Positions 23,930 through 32,657 of a stretch of 64,000 bases of DNA are shown here, in pieces. The position numbers were made by a program, and so were the translations under genes. Within the stretch, counting starts at the first letter, position 1. The number at the start of each line of letters is the position of its first letter. The notes beneath the pieces were generated by a model. The model had not been told where the DNA came from. It saw nothing but the letters and a program-made list of their open reading frames with translations, and made no database searches. Location: assembly GCF_036880405.1 (NCBI RefSeq), contig NZ_JBAJJM010000001.1:62001-126000 (forward strand), written 5' to 3'. The stretch is from Mannheimia indoligenes (GTDB lineage Bacteria; Pseudomonadota; Gammaproteobacteria; Enterobacterales; Pasteurellaceae).

Positions 23930-24823
23930 TTAGTTTAAACCTAACGCACTTAATTTTTCTGCCTCTTCTCTAAAGCTTTCAATCGCAGCTTTGTCGAAGA
24001 AATATTGCGTGCCGCAGCATTCACATTGCATATCAATTACGCCTTGTTTTTCGGCTAACATTTCTTCAATTTCTTCTGCCGGCACGAGCAATAATGCCGA
24101 GCCAGAGCGTTCTCTTGAGCAGCCACATTTGAATTCGGTATCTTGTGGTGGGTACACTTCCACTTGCTCTTCGTGGTAGAGGCGGTAGAGCAATTCTTCT
24201 GCCTCTAAGCCGAATAATTCTTCGTCTTTTACCGTTTCGGTGAGTGTGGCTAAATGTTCGAAATCATCACGAGAGCCTGTGCCGTCCGGCATAATTTGCA
24301 GTAACATTCCGCCTGCCACTGCTTTGCCTTCATATTCGCCGTTGCGGATAATCAGGTGCGTTTTTAGCTGCTCTGAACGCTCGAAGTAATCTTCTAAACA
24401 TTCACGAATAGTCGGTTTATCGAGGGTAATCACGCCTTGATAGCGTTCGCCATCAGTTGGGATAATAGAGATTACCAATACGCCGTTGCCGATCATTTCA
24501 GAAAGTGTGGCGTTATCGGCAATGTCTGCTTGAACTCGTGCCAATGCTCGTAATTGTTGCTGGTCGTTGCCGTTTACCACCGCTAATTTTAATGCGCCAT
24601 CGCCTTGAATTTGCACGGTGATTGTGCCGTTAAATTTCATAGTGGCGGTTAAAAGGCTGGTGGCAACTAACATCTCTCCCAATAAATTTTGCACTGCTTT
24701 CGGGTATTGGTGAGTGTTGAGGGTTTCGGTGAAAGTGTCGTTTAAACGCACCCATTCGCCACGCACCGCACGCTCTTTGAATAGGTAGCGGTAAAGTTTG
24801 TCGTTGTCTTTGGTATAACTCAT
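23930..24823 (-). CDS. hslO: Redox-regulated chaperone Hsp33
   Basis: 297 residues. Holding chaperone activated by oxidation and unfolding. The C-terminal redox switch has four zinc cysteines, FKCGCSRERS and QCECCGTQYFF (CxC plus CxxC). The N-terminal domain has RGEWVRLNDTF. The start at 24823 follows AACGAGGAATC on the minus strand, and the longer upstream frame would run through a REP repeat. It is downstream of hslR as in E. coli, but the two genes are separated by 165 bases containing palindromes. Confidence 0.95.
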   Translation of the reverse strand: MSYTKDNDKLYRYLFKERAVRGEWVRLNDTFTETLNTHQYPKAVQNLLGEMLVATSLLTATMKFNGTITVQIQGDGALKLAVVNGNDQQQLRALARVQADIADNATLSEMIGNGVLVISIIPTDGERYQGVITLDKPTIRECLEDYFERSEQLKTHLIIRNGEYEGKAVAGGMLLQIMPDGTGSRDDFEHLATLTETVKDEELFGLEAEELLYRLYHEEQVEVYPPQDTEFKCGCSRERSGSALLLVPAEEIEEMLAEKQGVIDMQCECCGTQYFFDKAAIESFREEAEKLSALGLN

Positions 24824-24879
24824 TGTGATTCCTCGTTGCAAGCGGTCGATTCTAGCTAAAAAGTTGCAAATTGACCTTT

Positions 24880-24944
24880 GTAGGGGCGAGTCAATATTCG
24901 CCCAAAAATAAAATAAGATGGGGGCGAAAAATATTTCGCCCCTA
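24880..24944. repeat. Inverted pair of REP-like palindromes between hslR and hslO
   Basis: Left unit begins GTAGGGGCGAGTCAATATTC; right unit ends AATATTTCGCCCCTA, its inverse with small changes. Same family as 8879 and 19646. A USS core (GCAAGCGGTC) lies next to it at about 24838. Confidence 0.85.
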
Positions 24945-24988
24945 TTTTGGGTATCCAATATAAGGATTATTTTGCTAATTACAAGGGC

Positions 24989-25405
24989 TTAACTGAATTC
25001 TTGTTCTTTGAATTTGATTAAATCTCGCCGTTCTTTTTTGTTTGGTCGGCGATCTGGGTGTGGCATTGAAAGGGCATTGGCTTTGCGAGCGAATGCCATT
25101 GCCTCACGGTGTTTCACACTTTTTTCCGTTTCTTGATAGAGTAGTTGTGCTTCCGGTGCGCCTCGGCGTTGGTCGCTTAAGGCAAGCACTTCCACTTCTT
25201 TTTCTTCATTGCCTTGACGAAGTTTGATAATCGCTCCTACTTCCACCACTTTACTGACTTTCGCCCGTTGCCCGTTATAATGCACTTTGCCGCCTTCAAT
25301 CATCGCTTTGGCGATAGTGCGGGTTTTGTAGAAACGAGCTGCCCAAAGCCACTTATCTAGGCGGACTTCGTTATCATTGTCTGCTTTTTCGTGTTTATTT
25401 TTCAT
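24989..25405 (-). CDS. hslR: Ribosome-associated heat shock protein Hsp15
   Basis: 138 residues with an N-terminal S4 RNA-binding domain (VRLDKWLWAARFYKTRTIAK and GGKVHYNGQRAKVSK) and a basic C-terminal tail. It recycles 50S subunits carrying a stuck nascent chain. The start is set at 25405 (MKNKHEKADNDNE), because the upstream part of the open frame overlaps the divergent nudE gene. hslR and nudE share an 88-base promoter region. Confidence 0.93.
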   Translation of the reverse strand: MKNKHEKADNDNEVRLDKWLWAARFYKTRTIAKAMIEGGKVHYNGQRAKVSKVVEVGAIIKLRQGNEEKEVEVLALSDQRRGAPEAQLLYQETEKSVKHREAMAFARKANALSMPHPDRRPNKKERRDLIKFKEQEFS

Positions 25406-25493
25406 TTTCTGCCTTAAAATCAAAAGAATAGTTGAAATATTAGAGCGAAAATGTGTTTTTTCAACTAAAATAACTCTAAAAAGGTAATATAAA

Positions 25494-26045
25494 ATGAAAA
25501 AACAGCTTCCTGACATTCTAAAGATTGAAACTCTTGCTAAAACTCGCATTTTTGAGGTGCAATCGGTCGATTTGCGGTTTTCCAACGGTGAAGAGCGAGT
25601 TTACGAACGCCTAACGCCACAACGCCGTTCTGCGGTGCTGGTAATGCCTATTCTGTATAATGAACTGATTATGATTAAAGAGTATGCCGTTGGTTCTGAG
25701 CGTTATGAGTTAAGTTTCCCTAAAGGCATTGTTGATGCCGGCGAAGAGCCGATTGAAAGTGCCAATCGAGAATTACAGGAAGAAATTGGTTTCGGGGCGA
25801 AAAAGTTAGATTTTCTGCGTTCGCTTTATAGTTCGCCAAGCCATATGTATGGTTTAATGCACGTTTTTGTGGCGGAAGATCTTTACCCTTCCAAATTAGA
25901 GGGAGACGAGCCTGAACCGTTGGAAATTGTGCGTTATCCGCTGGATAAAATAGATGAGTTATTGGCAGAACCGAGTTTTGCAGAATCACGGAATTTATCC
26001 GCCTTATTTATGTTAAGAGACTATTTGAAAGAGAAAAATAAATAA
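25494..26045 (+). CDS. nudE: ADP compounds hydrolase, Nudix family
   Basis: 183 residues. The Nudix box is GIVDAGEEPIESANRELQEE followed by IGFGAKKL. E. coli NudE hydrolyses ADP-ribose, NADH and Ap3A. KKQLPDILKIETLAKTRIF and SFPKG just ahead of the box match NudE. Next to hslR as in E. coli; cysQ follows 25 bases later and is likely co-transcribed. Confidence 0.92.
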   Translation: MKKQLPDILKIETLAKTRIFEVQSVDLRFSNGEERVYERLTPQRRSAVLVMPILYNELIMIKEYAVGSERYELSFPKGIVDAGEEPIESANRELQEEIGFGAKKLDFLRSLYSSPSHMYGLMHVFVAEDLYPSKLEGDEPEPLEIVRYPLDKIDELLAEPSFAESRNLSALFMLRDYLKEKNK

Positions 26046-26070
26046 AAAATAGATCTTGAGGAGGTAAAGT

Positions 26071-26889
26071 ATGCAAATATTAAATCAACAATTACTAGAT
26101 AATATTATCGCTCTTGCGAAAGAAGCTGGCGAGCATTTAAAGCAATTTTATGCACGTTCGGTAGAGGTTAAAATTAAGGCAGATGATACGCCTGTTACAG
26201 AGGCGGATTTATTTGTCAGCCAATTTTTAACTACTCGTTTACAACAACTTACGCCTGATGTGCCTGTTTTGTCGGAGGAGAGCTGTAATATCCCTTTGTC
26301 TGAACGTAATCAATGGCAAGAATATTGGATTATTGACCCGTTAGACGGCACTCAACAGTTTATTAATCGTACCGATCAGTTTTCGATAGTGATTGGTTTA
26401 GTACAGAAAAGAGGCGAGAAAAATCAGCCCGTTTTAGGCGTAATTTATGCACCAATCGTAGATAAACTCTATTTTGCGATGGAAGCAAGTGGTGCATTTT
26501 TGCAAGAACAGGACAAAATTCGACCGCTTGTAAAGGCAGAACAACAAGCTGAAAAACCGTTAGTGATTGCCGTTGGTAGCCAAATCCACGCAGATAAAGT
26601 ATTGCAAGCAATGGGAGGACGTGAGGCTCAGTTCTTGCAATATGGTTCAAGCAGTTTAAAAGCAGGTTTAGTGGCGGAAGGTCAGGCAGATTGTTACATC
26701 CGTTTTGGCGATACAGGCGAGTGGGATACCGCAGTTGCAGAAGTGTTACTCAATGAAGTGGGCGGATCTGTTTTCGATTTTAATTTTGCTCCATTAACCT
26801 ATAATCAGCGTGAAACTTTTATTAACCCTTACTTTGTGATGGTAAAAAACAGCTTACTAAATTGGGATAAAATATTTTTATTCAAATAG
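26071..26889 (+). CDS. cysQ: 3'(2'),5'-bisphosphate nucleotidase
   Basis: 272 residues of the inositol-monophosphatase superfamily. It hydrolyses PAP, the by-product of sulfate assimilation and sulfotransfer. The lithium-sensitive metal motif is DPLDGTQQFINR, with VTEADLFVS and PVLSEES upstream and GDTGEWDTAVAEVLL near the C-terminus. The ribosome site GAGGAGG is very strong. It includes a USS (CGACCGCTTGT) in its coding region near 26520. Confidence 0.93.
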   Translation: MQILNQQLLDNIIALAKEAGEHLKQFYARSVEVKIKADDTPVTEADLFVSQFLTTRLQQLTPDVPVLSEESCNIPLSERNQWQEYWIIDPLDGTQQFINRTDQFSIVIGLVQKRGEKNQPVLGVIYAPIVDKLYFAMEASGAFLQEQDKIRPLVKAEQQAEKPLVIAVGSQIHADKVLQAMGGREAQFLQYGSSSLKAGLVAEGQADCYIRFGDTGEWDTAVAEVLLNEVGGSVFDFNFAPLTYNQRETFINPYFVMVKNSLLNWDKIFLFK

Positions 26890-26962
26890 GGTATTCCCAT
26901 TAACAATTTTTATGATAATCTTGCAATAAACAATATTTTAACAAATACAGGATAAATAAAAG

Positions 26963-28450
26963 ATGAATGCTGAAAATAGTTGTATCGTCATTTTTGGTGC
27001 CTCAGGTGATTTAACTTTTCGTAAATTAATTCCCGCCCTTTACAATTTATATAAAATCGGCAGACTCGGCGAACATTTCTCGGTATTAGGTGTTGCCCGT
27101 TCTGAATTAAGTGATGAATCTTTCCGCCAAAAAATGCGTGATGCGTTAGTCAAATTTGAGAAAGCAAGCGGTCCAAAACTAGATGAATTTTGCGAACATC
27201 TTTATTATCAAGCAATCAACACTTCTGATGCGGTCGATTATATTAAATTATTACCACGTCTTGATGAATTACACGATAAATATCAAACCGGTGGCAACAC
27301 CCTTTACTACCTTTCTACACCGCCAAGTTTATATGGCGTGATCCCTGAATGTTTAGCCGCTCACGGCTTAACCACCGAAGAGTTCGGCTGGAAACGTATC
27401 ATCGTAGAAAAACCGTTCGGCTATGACATTGAAACCGCTAAAAAATTAGACGTTCAAATCCACAAATGTTTTGAAGAGCATCAAATCTACCGTATCGACC
27501 ACTATTTAGGCAAAGAAACCGTTCAAAACTTATTGGTGTTACGTTTCTCTAACGGCTTATTTGAACCGCTTTGGAACCGCAATTTTATTGATTATGTGGA
27601 AATCACAGGAGCGGAATCTATCGGCGTAGAAGATCGAGGCGGTTACTATGATGATTCCGGTGCAATGCGTGATATGTTCCAAAACCACTTATTGCAAGTA
27701 TTAGCAATGGTGGCAATGGAGCCGCCGGCAATTATCAACGCTAACTCAATGCGTGATGAAGTAGCGAAAGTGTTGCACTGCTTGCACCCGTTGTCAGAAG
27801 AAGACGTGAAGAACGATGTGATTTTAGGACAATACGCTAGAGGCACGGTGGATGGCGAGGAAGTGGTCGGCTACCTAGAAGAAAAAGGCGTACCGGCAGA
27901 TTCCAACACCGAAACCTTTATGGCAGTAAAATGTGAAATCGACAACTGGCGTTGGGCGGGCGTGCCTTTCTATGTGCGTACCGGTAAACGCTTGCCAACC
28001 CGTGTAACGGAAATTGTGATCCACTTTAAAACTACGCCACACCCTGTATTCAGCCAAAATGCACCGGAAAATAAATTGATTATCCGTGTTCAGCCGGACG
28101 AAGGCATTTCAATGCGTTTCGGCTTGAAAAAACCGGGTGCCGGCTTTGAGGCGAAAGAGGTTTCAATGGATTTTCGCTATTCGGATTTAAGTTCCTCTTC
28201 CAGCTTACTCACTGCCTATGAGCGTTTATTATTGGATGCGTTAAAAGGCGATGCGACCTTATTCGCCCGTACCGATGCGGTACACGCTTGTTGGAAATTC
28301 GTGCAACCGATTTTGGATTACAAAGCGAATCGTGGACGTGTTTATGAATATGAATCAGGTACTTGGGGACCAACTCAAGCAGATAAATTAATTGCTAAAC
28401 ACGGTAAAGTATGGCGAAAACCGTCCGGTACTTTAAAGAAAAAAGTGTAA
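26963..28450 (+). CDS. zwf: Glucose-6-phosphate 1-dehydrogenase
   Basis: 495 residues. First enzyme of the oxidative pentose phosphate pathway, producing NADPH. The nucleotide motif is IFGASGDLTFRKLIP, and the active-site signature is RIDHYLGKETVQNLLVLRF. VEKPFGYD binds substrate. It starts a group zwf-pgl-(two small genes)-gnd that holds the complete oxidative branch. AGGATAAATAAAAG precedes the ATG. Confidence 0.97.
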   Translation: MNAENSCIVIFGASGDLTFRKLIPALYNLYKIGRLGEHFSVLGVARSELSDESFRQKMRDALVKFEKASGPKLDEFCEHLYYQAINTSDAVDYIKLLPRLDELHDKYQTGGNTLYYLSTPPSLYGVIPECLAAHGLTTEEFGWKRIIVEKPFGYDIETAKKLDVQIHKCFEEHQIYRIDHYLGKETVQNLLVLRFSNGLFEPLWNRNFIDYVEITGAESIGVEDRGGYYDDSGAMRDMFQNHLLQVLAMVAMEPPAIINANSMRDEVAKVLHCLHPLSEEDVKNDVILGQYARGTVDGEEVVGYLEEKGVPADSNTETFMAVKCEIDNWRWAGVPFYVRTGKRLPTRVTEIVIHFKTTPHPVFSQNAPENKLIIRVQPDEGISMRFGLKKPGAGFEAKEVSMDFRYSDLSSSSSLLTAYERLLLDALKGDATLFARTDAVHACWKFVQPILDYKANRGRVYEYESGTWGPTQADKLIAKHGKVWRKPSGTLKKKV

Positions 28451-28459
28451 ATTTCAGTT

Positions 28460-28481
28460 CCCCTCTTTTCTAAACGAGGGG
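28460..28481 (+). repeat. Short palindrome CCCCTC/GAGGGG
   Basis: CCCCTC-TTTTCTAAAC-GAGGGG between zwf and pgl. The loop TTTTCTAAA also occurs beside CCCCTC at the left end of the 56677-56830 element, suggesting the same repeat family. Confidence 0.6.
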
Positions 28482-28500
28482 TGTTATAACAAGGCAAATT

Positions 28501-29199
28501 ATGAATAAAGTTATTTTCCCAACCGCCCAAGCAGCAGTAGAGCAAATCGCAGCAGAATTTAAAACCTATAGCGAACAAAACCGCCCGGTGCATATTTCAC
28601 TTTCTGGTGGTTCAACGCCAAAATTATTATTTAAAACGTTGGCACAAGTCCCATTTAACACCGAAATTCAGTGGCAAAATCTCCATTTTTGGTGGGGGGA
28701 TGATCGTATGGTTTCCCCAACCGATCCGGAAAGTAACTACGGCGAAGTACAAAAATTACTGTTCGACCATATCAATATTCCGGCAGAAAATATCCACCGT
28801 ATTCGTGGCGAGGAAAATGTCGAACAAGAACTTGCAAGATTTTCACAAGAATTAACCGCTTGCGTGCCAAACCTTGAATTTGACTGGATTATTTTAGGAA
28901 TGGGAACAGACGGACACACCGCTTCACTTTTCCCACACCAAACCGATTTTGACGATCAAAATGTCGCAGTCATTGCCAAGCATCCCGAAACGGGGCAAAT
29001 CCGCATTTCTAAAACGGCATCACTAATTGAAAAAGCAAAACGCATTACTTATTTAGTAACAGGGGCTTCAAAAGCAGAAATTTTAAAAGAAATCCAAACC
29101 ACACCTGCAGAAAACCTACCTTACCCAGCGGCCAAAATTAAAGCAAAAAATGGCGTAACGGAGTGGGTTTTGGATAGTGATGCGGCGAAATATCTTTAG
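28501..29199 (+). CDS. pgl: 6-phosphogluconolactonase
   Basis: 232 residues of the DevB/SOL type. It hydrolyses 6-phosphogluconolactone between Zwf and Gnd. Recognisable are ISLSGGSTPKLLF, FWWGDDRMVSPTDPESNYG and ILGMGTDGHTASLFP. Weak ribosome site (AACAAGGCAAATT). The order zwf-pgl-...-gnd supports the call. Confidence 0.95.
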   Translation: MNKVIFPTAQAAVEQIAAEFKTYSEQNRPVHISLSGGSTPKLLFKTLAQVPFNTEIQWQNLHFWWGDDRMVSPTDPESNYGEVQKLLFDHINIPAENIHRIRGEENVEQELARFSQELTACVPNLEFDWIILGMGTDGHTASLFPHQTDFDDQNVAVIAKHPETGQIRISKTASLIEKAKRITYLVTGASKAEILKEIQTTPAENLPYPAAKIKAKNGVTEWVLDSDAAKYL

Positions 29200-29213
29200 C
29201 GGAAGTTTTAGTG

Positions 29214-29564
29214 ATGTTTAACCTTAATAACAAAATCTTTTCTGCCGTGCAAAATAGTGAAAGTGGTGAAGTGAGTAATCAAACACGTTTTTATTATTTT
29301 CAACAAGATAAAATGATCTGGGCGGAATATCAAGGCGGTGAGATTTTAAAAGGATTTTTAATTGGTAAATGGATTTCAGATTGTCAAATTGAGTTTAGCT
29401 ACCAACATTTAAATCAGAGATTGGAAAATCGTCTTGGGCGTTGTGTAACTACATTTTCGGTAGATAATGGAAAATTAGTTGGGCGTGAGCATTGGCAATG
29501 GCTCGACACATTGGAAACAGGGCAATCACAAATTATAGAGATAAATAGCGAAGAAACCTTATGA
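29214..29564 (+). CDS. Small uncharacterised protein (family often labelled n-acetylglutamate synthase)
   Basis: 116 residues, cytoplasmic, beta-rich. The pattern SGEVSNQTRFYYFQQ, ...WAEYQGGEILKGFLIG and REHWQWLDT matches a family of about 115 residues common in Firmicutes and other bacteria. It is often named n-acetylglutamate synthase in databases, although it has none of the ArgA/GNAT motifs. The name should not be taken as a function. The start may be GTG at 29211 or ATG at 29214. It overlaps the following racemase by 4 bases (ATGA), so the two are co-translated. Confidence 0.75.
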   Translation: MFNLNNKIFSAVQNSESGEVSNQTRFYYFQQDKMIWAEYQGGEILKGFLIGKWISDCQIEFSYQHLNQRLENRLGRCVTTFSVDNGKLVGREHWQWLDTLETGQSQIIEINSEETL

Positions 29565-30250
29565 AAACACTCGGAATTTTAGGCGGAATGAGTGCAGAAA
29601 GCACGGTATCTTATTATTTGAATATTAACCGTGCAGTAAATCAAGCATTGGGTGGAAATTCCAGTGCAAAAATTTTTATCTCAAGTGTGAATTTTGAAGA
29701 AATTGTTCAACACCAAAAACAGGGAAACTGGCAACGTGCAGGCGAAATTTTGGCAGAGCAAGCAAGTTTATTAGAACAAGCTGGGGCAGAGGGTATTTTG
29801 CTCGCCACCAATACGATGCACAAAGTAGCAAATCAGATTACCGATAATATTTCTGTTCCGTTTTTGAATATTTTAGATTGCGTTGCAGATAGCATTCAAG
29901 CAAAAGGATTGAGCAAAGTCGCTCTACTTGGCACACAGTTTACAATGAGCGATAATTTTTATCGTGATGGTTTACTTGAGCGTGGTATTACGCCTATTGT
30001 GCCTGACGAAAGCACGCAGAAAGAGATTCATCGGATTATTTTTGATGAATTATGCTTGGGTAAAATCGAGCAAAACTCAAAAGATTTTTATCTCAAAACG
30101 ATTAAAGATTTAGCGGTACTAGGGGCTGAAGGCGTAATTTTAGGCTGTACTGAAATCGGTTTGTTAATTCAGCAATCAGACAGTGAATTACCGTTTTTTG
30201 ATACCGCAGCATTGCATAGCCAAATGGCGGTGGAGTTTGTTTTAGGCTAA
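29561..30250 (+). CDS. Aspartate/glutamate racemase family protein, YgeA-like
   Basis: 229 residues. MKTLGILGGMSAESTVSYY and the C-terminal GVILGCTEIGLLI are very like E. coli YgeA. Canonical family members use two cysteines, but the first active-site position here is Thr83 (ATNTMHKVA) and the second Cys196 (LGCTEIG). E. coli YgeA, an L-aspartate/glutamate-specific racemase, has the same unusual Thr/Cys pair. The activity here is therefore probably similar (inference). It is placed between pgl and gnd with no obvious link to the pentose phosphate pathway. Confidence 0.85.
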   Translation: MKTLGILGGMSAESTVSYYLNINRAVNQALGGNSSAKIFISSVNFEEIVQHQKQGNWQRAGEILAEQASLLEQAGAEGILLATNTMHKVANQITDNISVPFLNILDCVADSIQAKGLSKVALLGTQFTMSDNFYRDGLLERGITPIVPDESTQKEIHRIIFDELCLGKIEQNSKDFYLKTIKDLAVLGAEGVILGCTEIGLLIQQSDSELPFFDTAALHSQMAVEFVLG

Positions 30251-30272
30251 CTAAACAATAGATTTAATATTT

Positions 30273-30329
30273 ACAAGCGGTCAAATTTATAAAATTTTTT
30301 GCAAAATCTTCATAAAATCCGACCGCTTA
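30273..30329. repeat. USS inverted pair
   Basis: ACAAGCGGTCAAATTTAT faces AAATCCGACCGCTTA upstream of gnd. Confidence 0.8.
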
Positions 30330-30357
30330 CCGAATTAAAAAACAACAGGAGCAAACA

Positions 30358-31812
30358 ATGTCAGTAAAAGGCGATATCGGCGTTATCGGTTTAGCGGTAA
30401 TGGGGCAAAACTTAATTTTAAATATGAATGATCACGGCTTTAAAGTGGTGGCGTATAACCGCACCACGTCAAAAGTTGATGAGTTTTTAGCAGGTCCTGC
30501 AAAAGACACCAATATCATTGGGGCTTACTCTTTAGAAGATTTAGCCGCTAAATTGGAAAAACCACGCCGTGTAATGTTAATGGTACGTGCGGGTGATGTG
30601 GTGGATCAATTTATTGATGCGTTAGTGCCGCATTTAGAAGAAGGCGACATCATTATTGATGGTGGTAACTCAAACTATCCGGATACTAACCGCCGAGTGC
30701 AGTCATTAGCAGAAAAAGGCATTCGTTTTATCGGTTCGGGCGTTTCAGGTGGTGAAGAAGGTGCAAGACACGGACCATCAATTATGCCGGGCGGTGATGA
30801 ATCTGCGTGGCAATATGTAAAACCAATTTTCCAAGCCATTTCTGCAAAAACCGAACAAGGTGAGCCTTGTTGTGATTGGGTGGGGCGTGATGGTGCAGGT
30901 CATTTCGTGAAAATGGTTCACAACGGGATCGAATATGGCGATATGCAGTTAATCTGCGAGGCTTACCAATTCTTAAAAGATGGCTTAGGCTTAAGCTACG
31001 ATGAAATGCACGAAATCTTCAAAGAGTGGCAAAATACCGAATTGGATAGCTATTTGGTCGATATTACGACTGAAATTCTTGCTTATAAAGATGAAGATGG
31101 TGAGCCATTAGTTGAGAAAATTCTTGATACCGCAGGGCAGAAAGGTACAGGTAAATGGACGGGTATCAATGCTTTAGATTTCGGTATTCCATTAACACTA
31201 ATTACTGAATCGGTATTTGCTCGTTGTGTGTCTGCATTTAAAGATCAACGTGTTGCGGCATCAAGACTGTTCAACAAAGAAATCGGTAAAGTTGAAGGTG
31301 ATAAAAAAGTGTGGGTGGAGGCAGTTCGCCGTGCATTATTAGCTTCAAAAATCATCTCTTATGCACAAGGCTTTATGTTGATTCGTGAAGCGTCTGAAAA
31401 CTTTGGCTGGAACATCAACTATGGTGCAACCGCACTTTTATGGCGTGAGGGTTGTATTATCCGCAGCCGCTTCTTAGGCAACATTCGTGATGCGTATGAA
31501 GCAAACCCATACTTAGTGTTCTTAGGTTCAGACCCATACTTTAAAGAGATTTTAGAAAACTGCTTAGCCGATTGGCGTAAAGTGGTGGCGAAATCAATTG
31601 AGATTGGTTTACCAGTGCCTTGTATGTCGTCAGCAATTACGTTCTTAGATGGCTATACTTCGGAGCGTTTACCGGCTAATTTATTACAAGCACAACGTGA
31701 TTACTTCGGGGCTCACACTTACGAGCGTACCGACAAACCACGCGGTGAGTTCTTCCACACTAACTGGACAGGTCGTGGCGGTAATACTGCCTCAACCACT
31801 TATGATGTGTAA
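30358..31812 (+). CDS. gnd: 6-phosphogluconate dehydrogenase, decarboxylating
   Basis: 484 residues. It converts 6-phosphogluconate to ribulose 5-phosphate with NADP reduction. The N-terminal Rossmann motif is IGVIGLAVMGQNLILN and the family signature IIDGGNSNYPDTNRR. FIGSGVSGGEEGARHGPS, the catalytic Lys in GHFVKMVHNGIEYGD, and the C-terminal HTNWTGRGG are all present. AACAGGAG precedes the ATG. A strong terminator follows. Confidence 0.98.
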   Translation: MSVKGDIGVIGLAVMGQNLILNMNDHGFKVVAYNRTTSKVDEFLAGPAKDTNIIGAYSLEDLAAKLEKPRRVMLMVRAGDVVDQFIDALVPHLEEGDIIIDGGNSNYPDTNRRVQSLAEKGIRFIGSGVSGGEEGARHGPSIMPGGDESAWQYVKPIFQAISAKTEQGEPCCDWVGRDGAGHFVKMVHNGIEYGDMQLICEAYQFLKDGLGLSYDEMHEIFKEWQNTELDSYLVDITTEILAYKDEDGEPLVEKILDTAGQKGTGKWTGINALDFGIPLTLITESVFARCVSAFKDQRVAASRLFNKEIGKVEGDKKVWVEAVRRALLASKIISYAQGFMLIREASENFGWNINYGATALLWREGCIIRSRFLGNIRDAYEANPYLVFLGSDPYFKEILENCLADWRKVVAKSIEIGLPVPCMSSAITFLDGYTSERLPANLLQAQRDYFGAHTYERTDKPRGEFFHTNWTGRGGNTASTTYDV

Positions 31813-31822
31813 TTAATTTTCC

Positions 31823-31855
31823 AAGCCACTTAATACATTTAAGTGGCTTTTTTAT
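31823..31855 (+). terminator. Rho-independent terminator of gnd
   Basis: AAGCCACTTAA/TTAAGTGGCTT stem followed by TTTTTAT. Confidence 0.9.
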
Positions 31856-31877
31856 ATCAAATTTTCGTCAATAGTTC

Positions 31878-31907
31878 TTGGAGTAAATATTTCCAAAGGT
31901 GTATAAT
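31878..31907 (+). promoter_or_regulatory. Promoter of the SGNH hydrolase gene
   Basis: -35 TTGGAG and consensus -10 TATAAT with 18 bases between them, 38 bases before the ATG at 31945. Confidence 0.65.
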
Positions 31908-31944
31908 AATGGAGCGATATTTCATTACTATATAAGGAGAACCT

Positions 31945-32538
31945 ATGCTAACAGATCAAGATATTTTTAACCGCTATCAAACCAAAGAAGCGGAGTTTAA
32001 AAAACAGGCGGATATCAGCCTTATCGGTCATTCACTGTTCGATATGTGGGGTGATATGGAACAAGGTACGCCAAGTTTGGCAGGGCAAAGTGTGGCGAAT
32101 TTAGGTTTATCCGGCACTAGCACCCGTCAATATTTAGATGTGATTATTAAGCCAAATCGTATTCAATATGTAGGCAAGAACGTTTTTATTTTCTTAGGTG
32201 TGAACGACATCGTGAAAGAGCCTGACTATTCCCCAAAACAAGTATTGGATTGGATTGAGGAAATTGTGGCAAGCCTAAAAGCTATTTCGCCGGATTCCCG
32301 TTATTTCTTGTTGGAGGCGACCCCGGTCAATAACATCGCTACTACCGATAATCCGCCAATTAAAGAAATGAATGCCTATTTTGAGGCAAACTGCCCATCT
32401 TATCTCACTTATGTGAAAACCTGGACGCATTTTGAAAATGAAGAAGGCAAGCTCGATCTTAATTTATGCCACGATGGCTTGCATTTTACTCAGGCGGGGT
32501 ATGATCGCTTAAAAGCGATTTTGGAAGCTAATTTATAG
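31945..32538 (+). CDS. GDSL/SGNH-type esterase-like hydrolase
   Basis: 197 residues, no signal peptide, so cytoplasmic. The four SGNH blocks can be followed: block I ISLIGHSLFDMW with Ser as nucleophile, block II NLGLSGTSTRQY (Gly), block III FIFLGVNDIVK (Asn), and block V CHDGLHFTQAGY with Asp and His. Substrate is unknown; family members deacylate lipids, sugars or peptides. It has its own promoter and a strong ribosome site (AAGGAGAAC) and stands alone. Confidence 0.85.
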   Translation: MLTDQDIFNRYQTKEAEFKKQADISLIGHSLFDMWGDMEQGTPSLAGQSVANLGLSGTSTRQYLDVIIKPNRIQYVGKNVFIFLGVNDIVKEPDYSPKQVLDWIEEIVASLKAISPDSRYFLLEATPVNNIATTDNPPIKEMNAYFEANCPSYLTYVKTWTHFENEEGKLDLNLCHDGLHFTQAGYDRLKAILEANL

Positions 32539-32552
32539 TTTTTACTGAAAGA

Positions 32553-32600
32553 TCAAGCGGTCAGATTTTTGCAAAATTTTACAAAATCCTGACCGCTTGT
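32553..32600. repeat. USS inverted pair
   Basis: TCAAGCGGTCAGATTTTTGC faces AAAATCCTGACCGCTTGT between two converging genes. Confidence 0.8.
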
Positions 32601-32657
32601 GTTCAATTATAGTATTTTAATTTATCTGATCTACAGAGATATTCTTACATTTCATAA

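Noticed and set aside
29561..30250. Racemase as a pseudogene because the first active-site Cys is missing
   Set aside because: The same Thr is found in the active E. coli YgeA, and the frame is intact.
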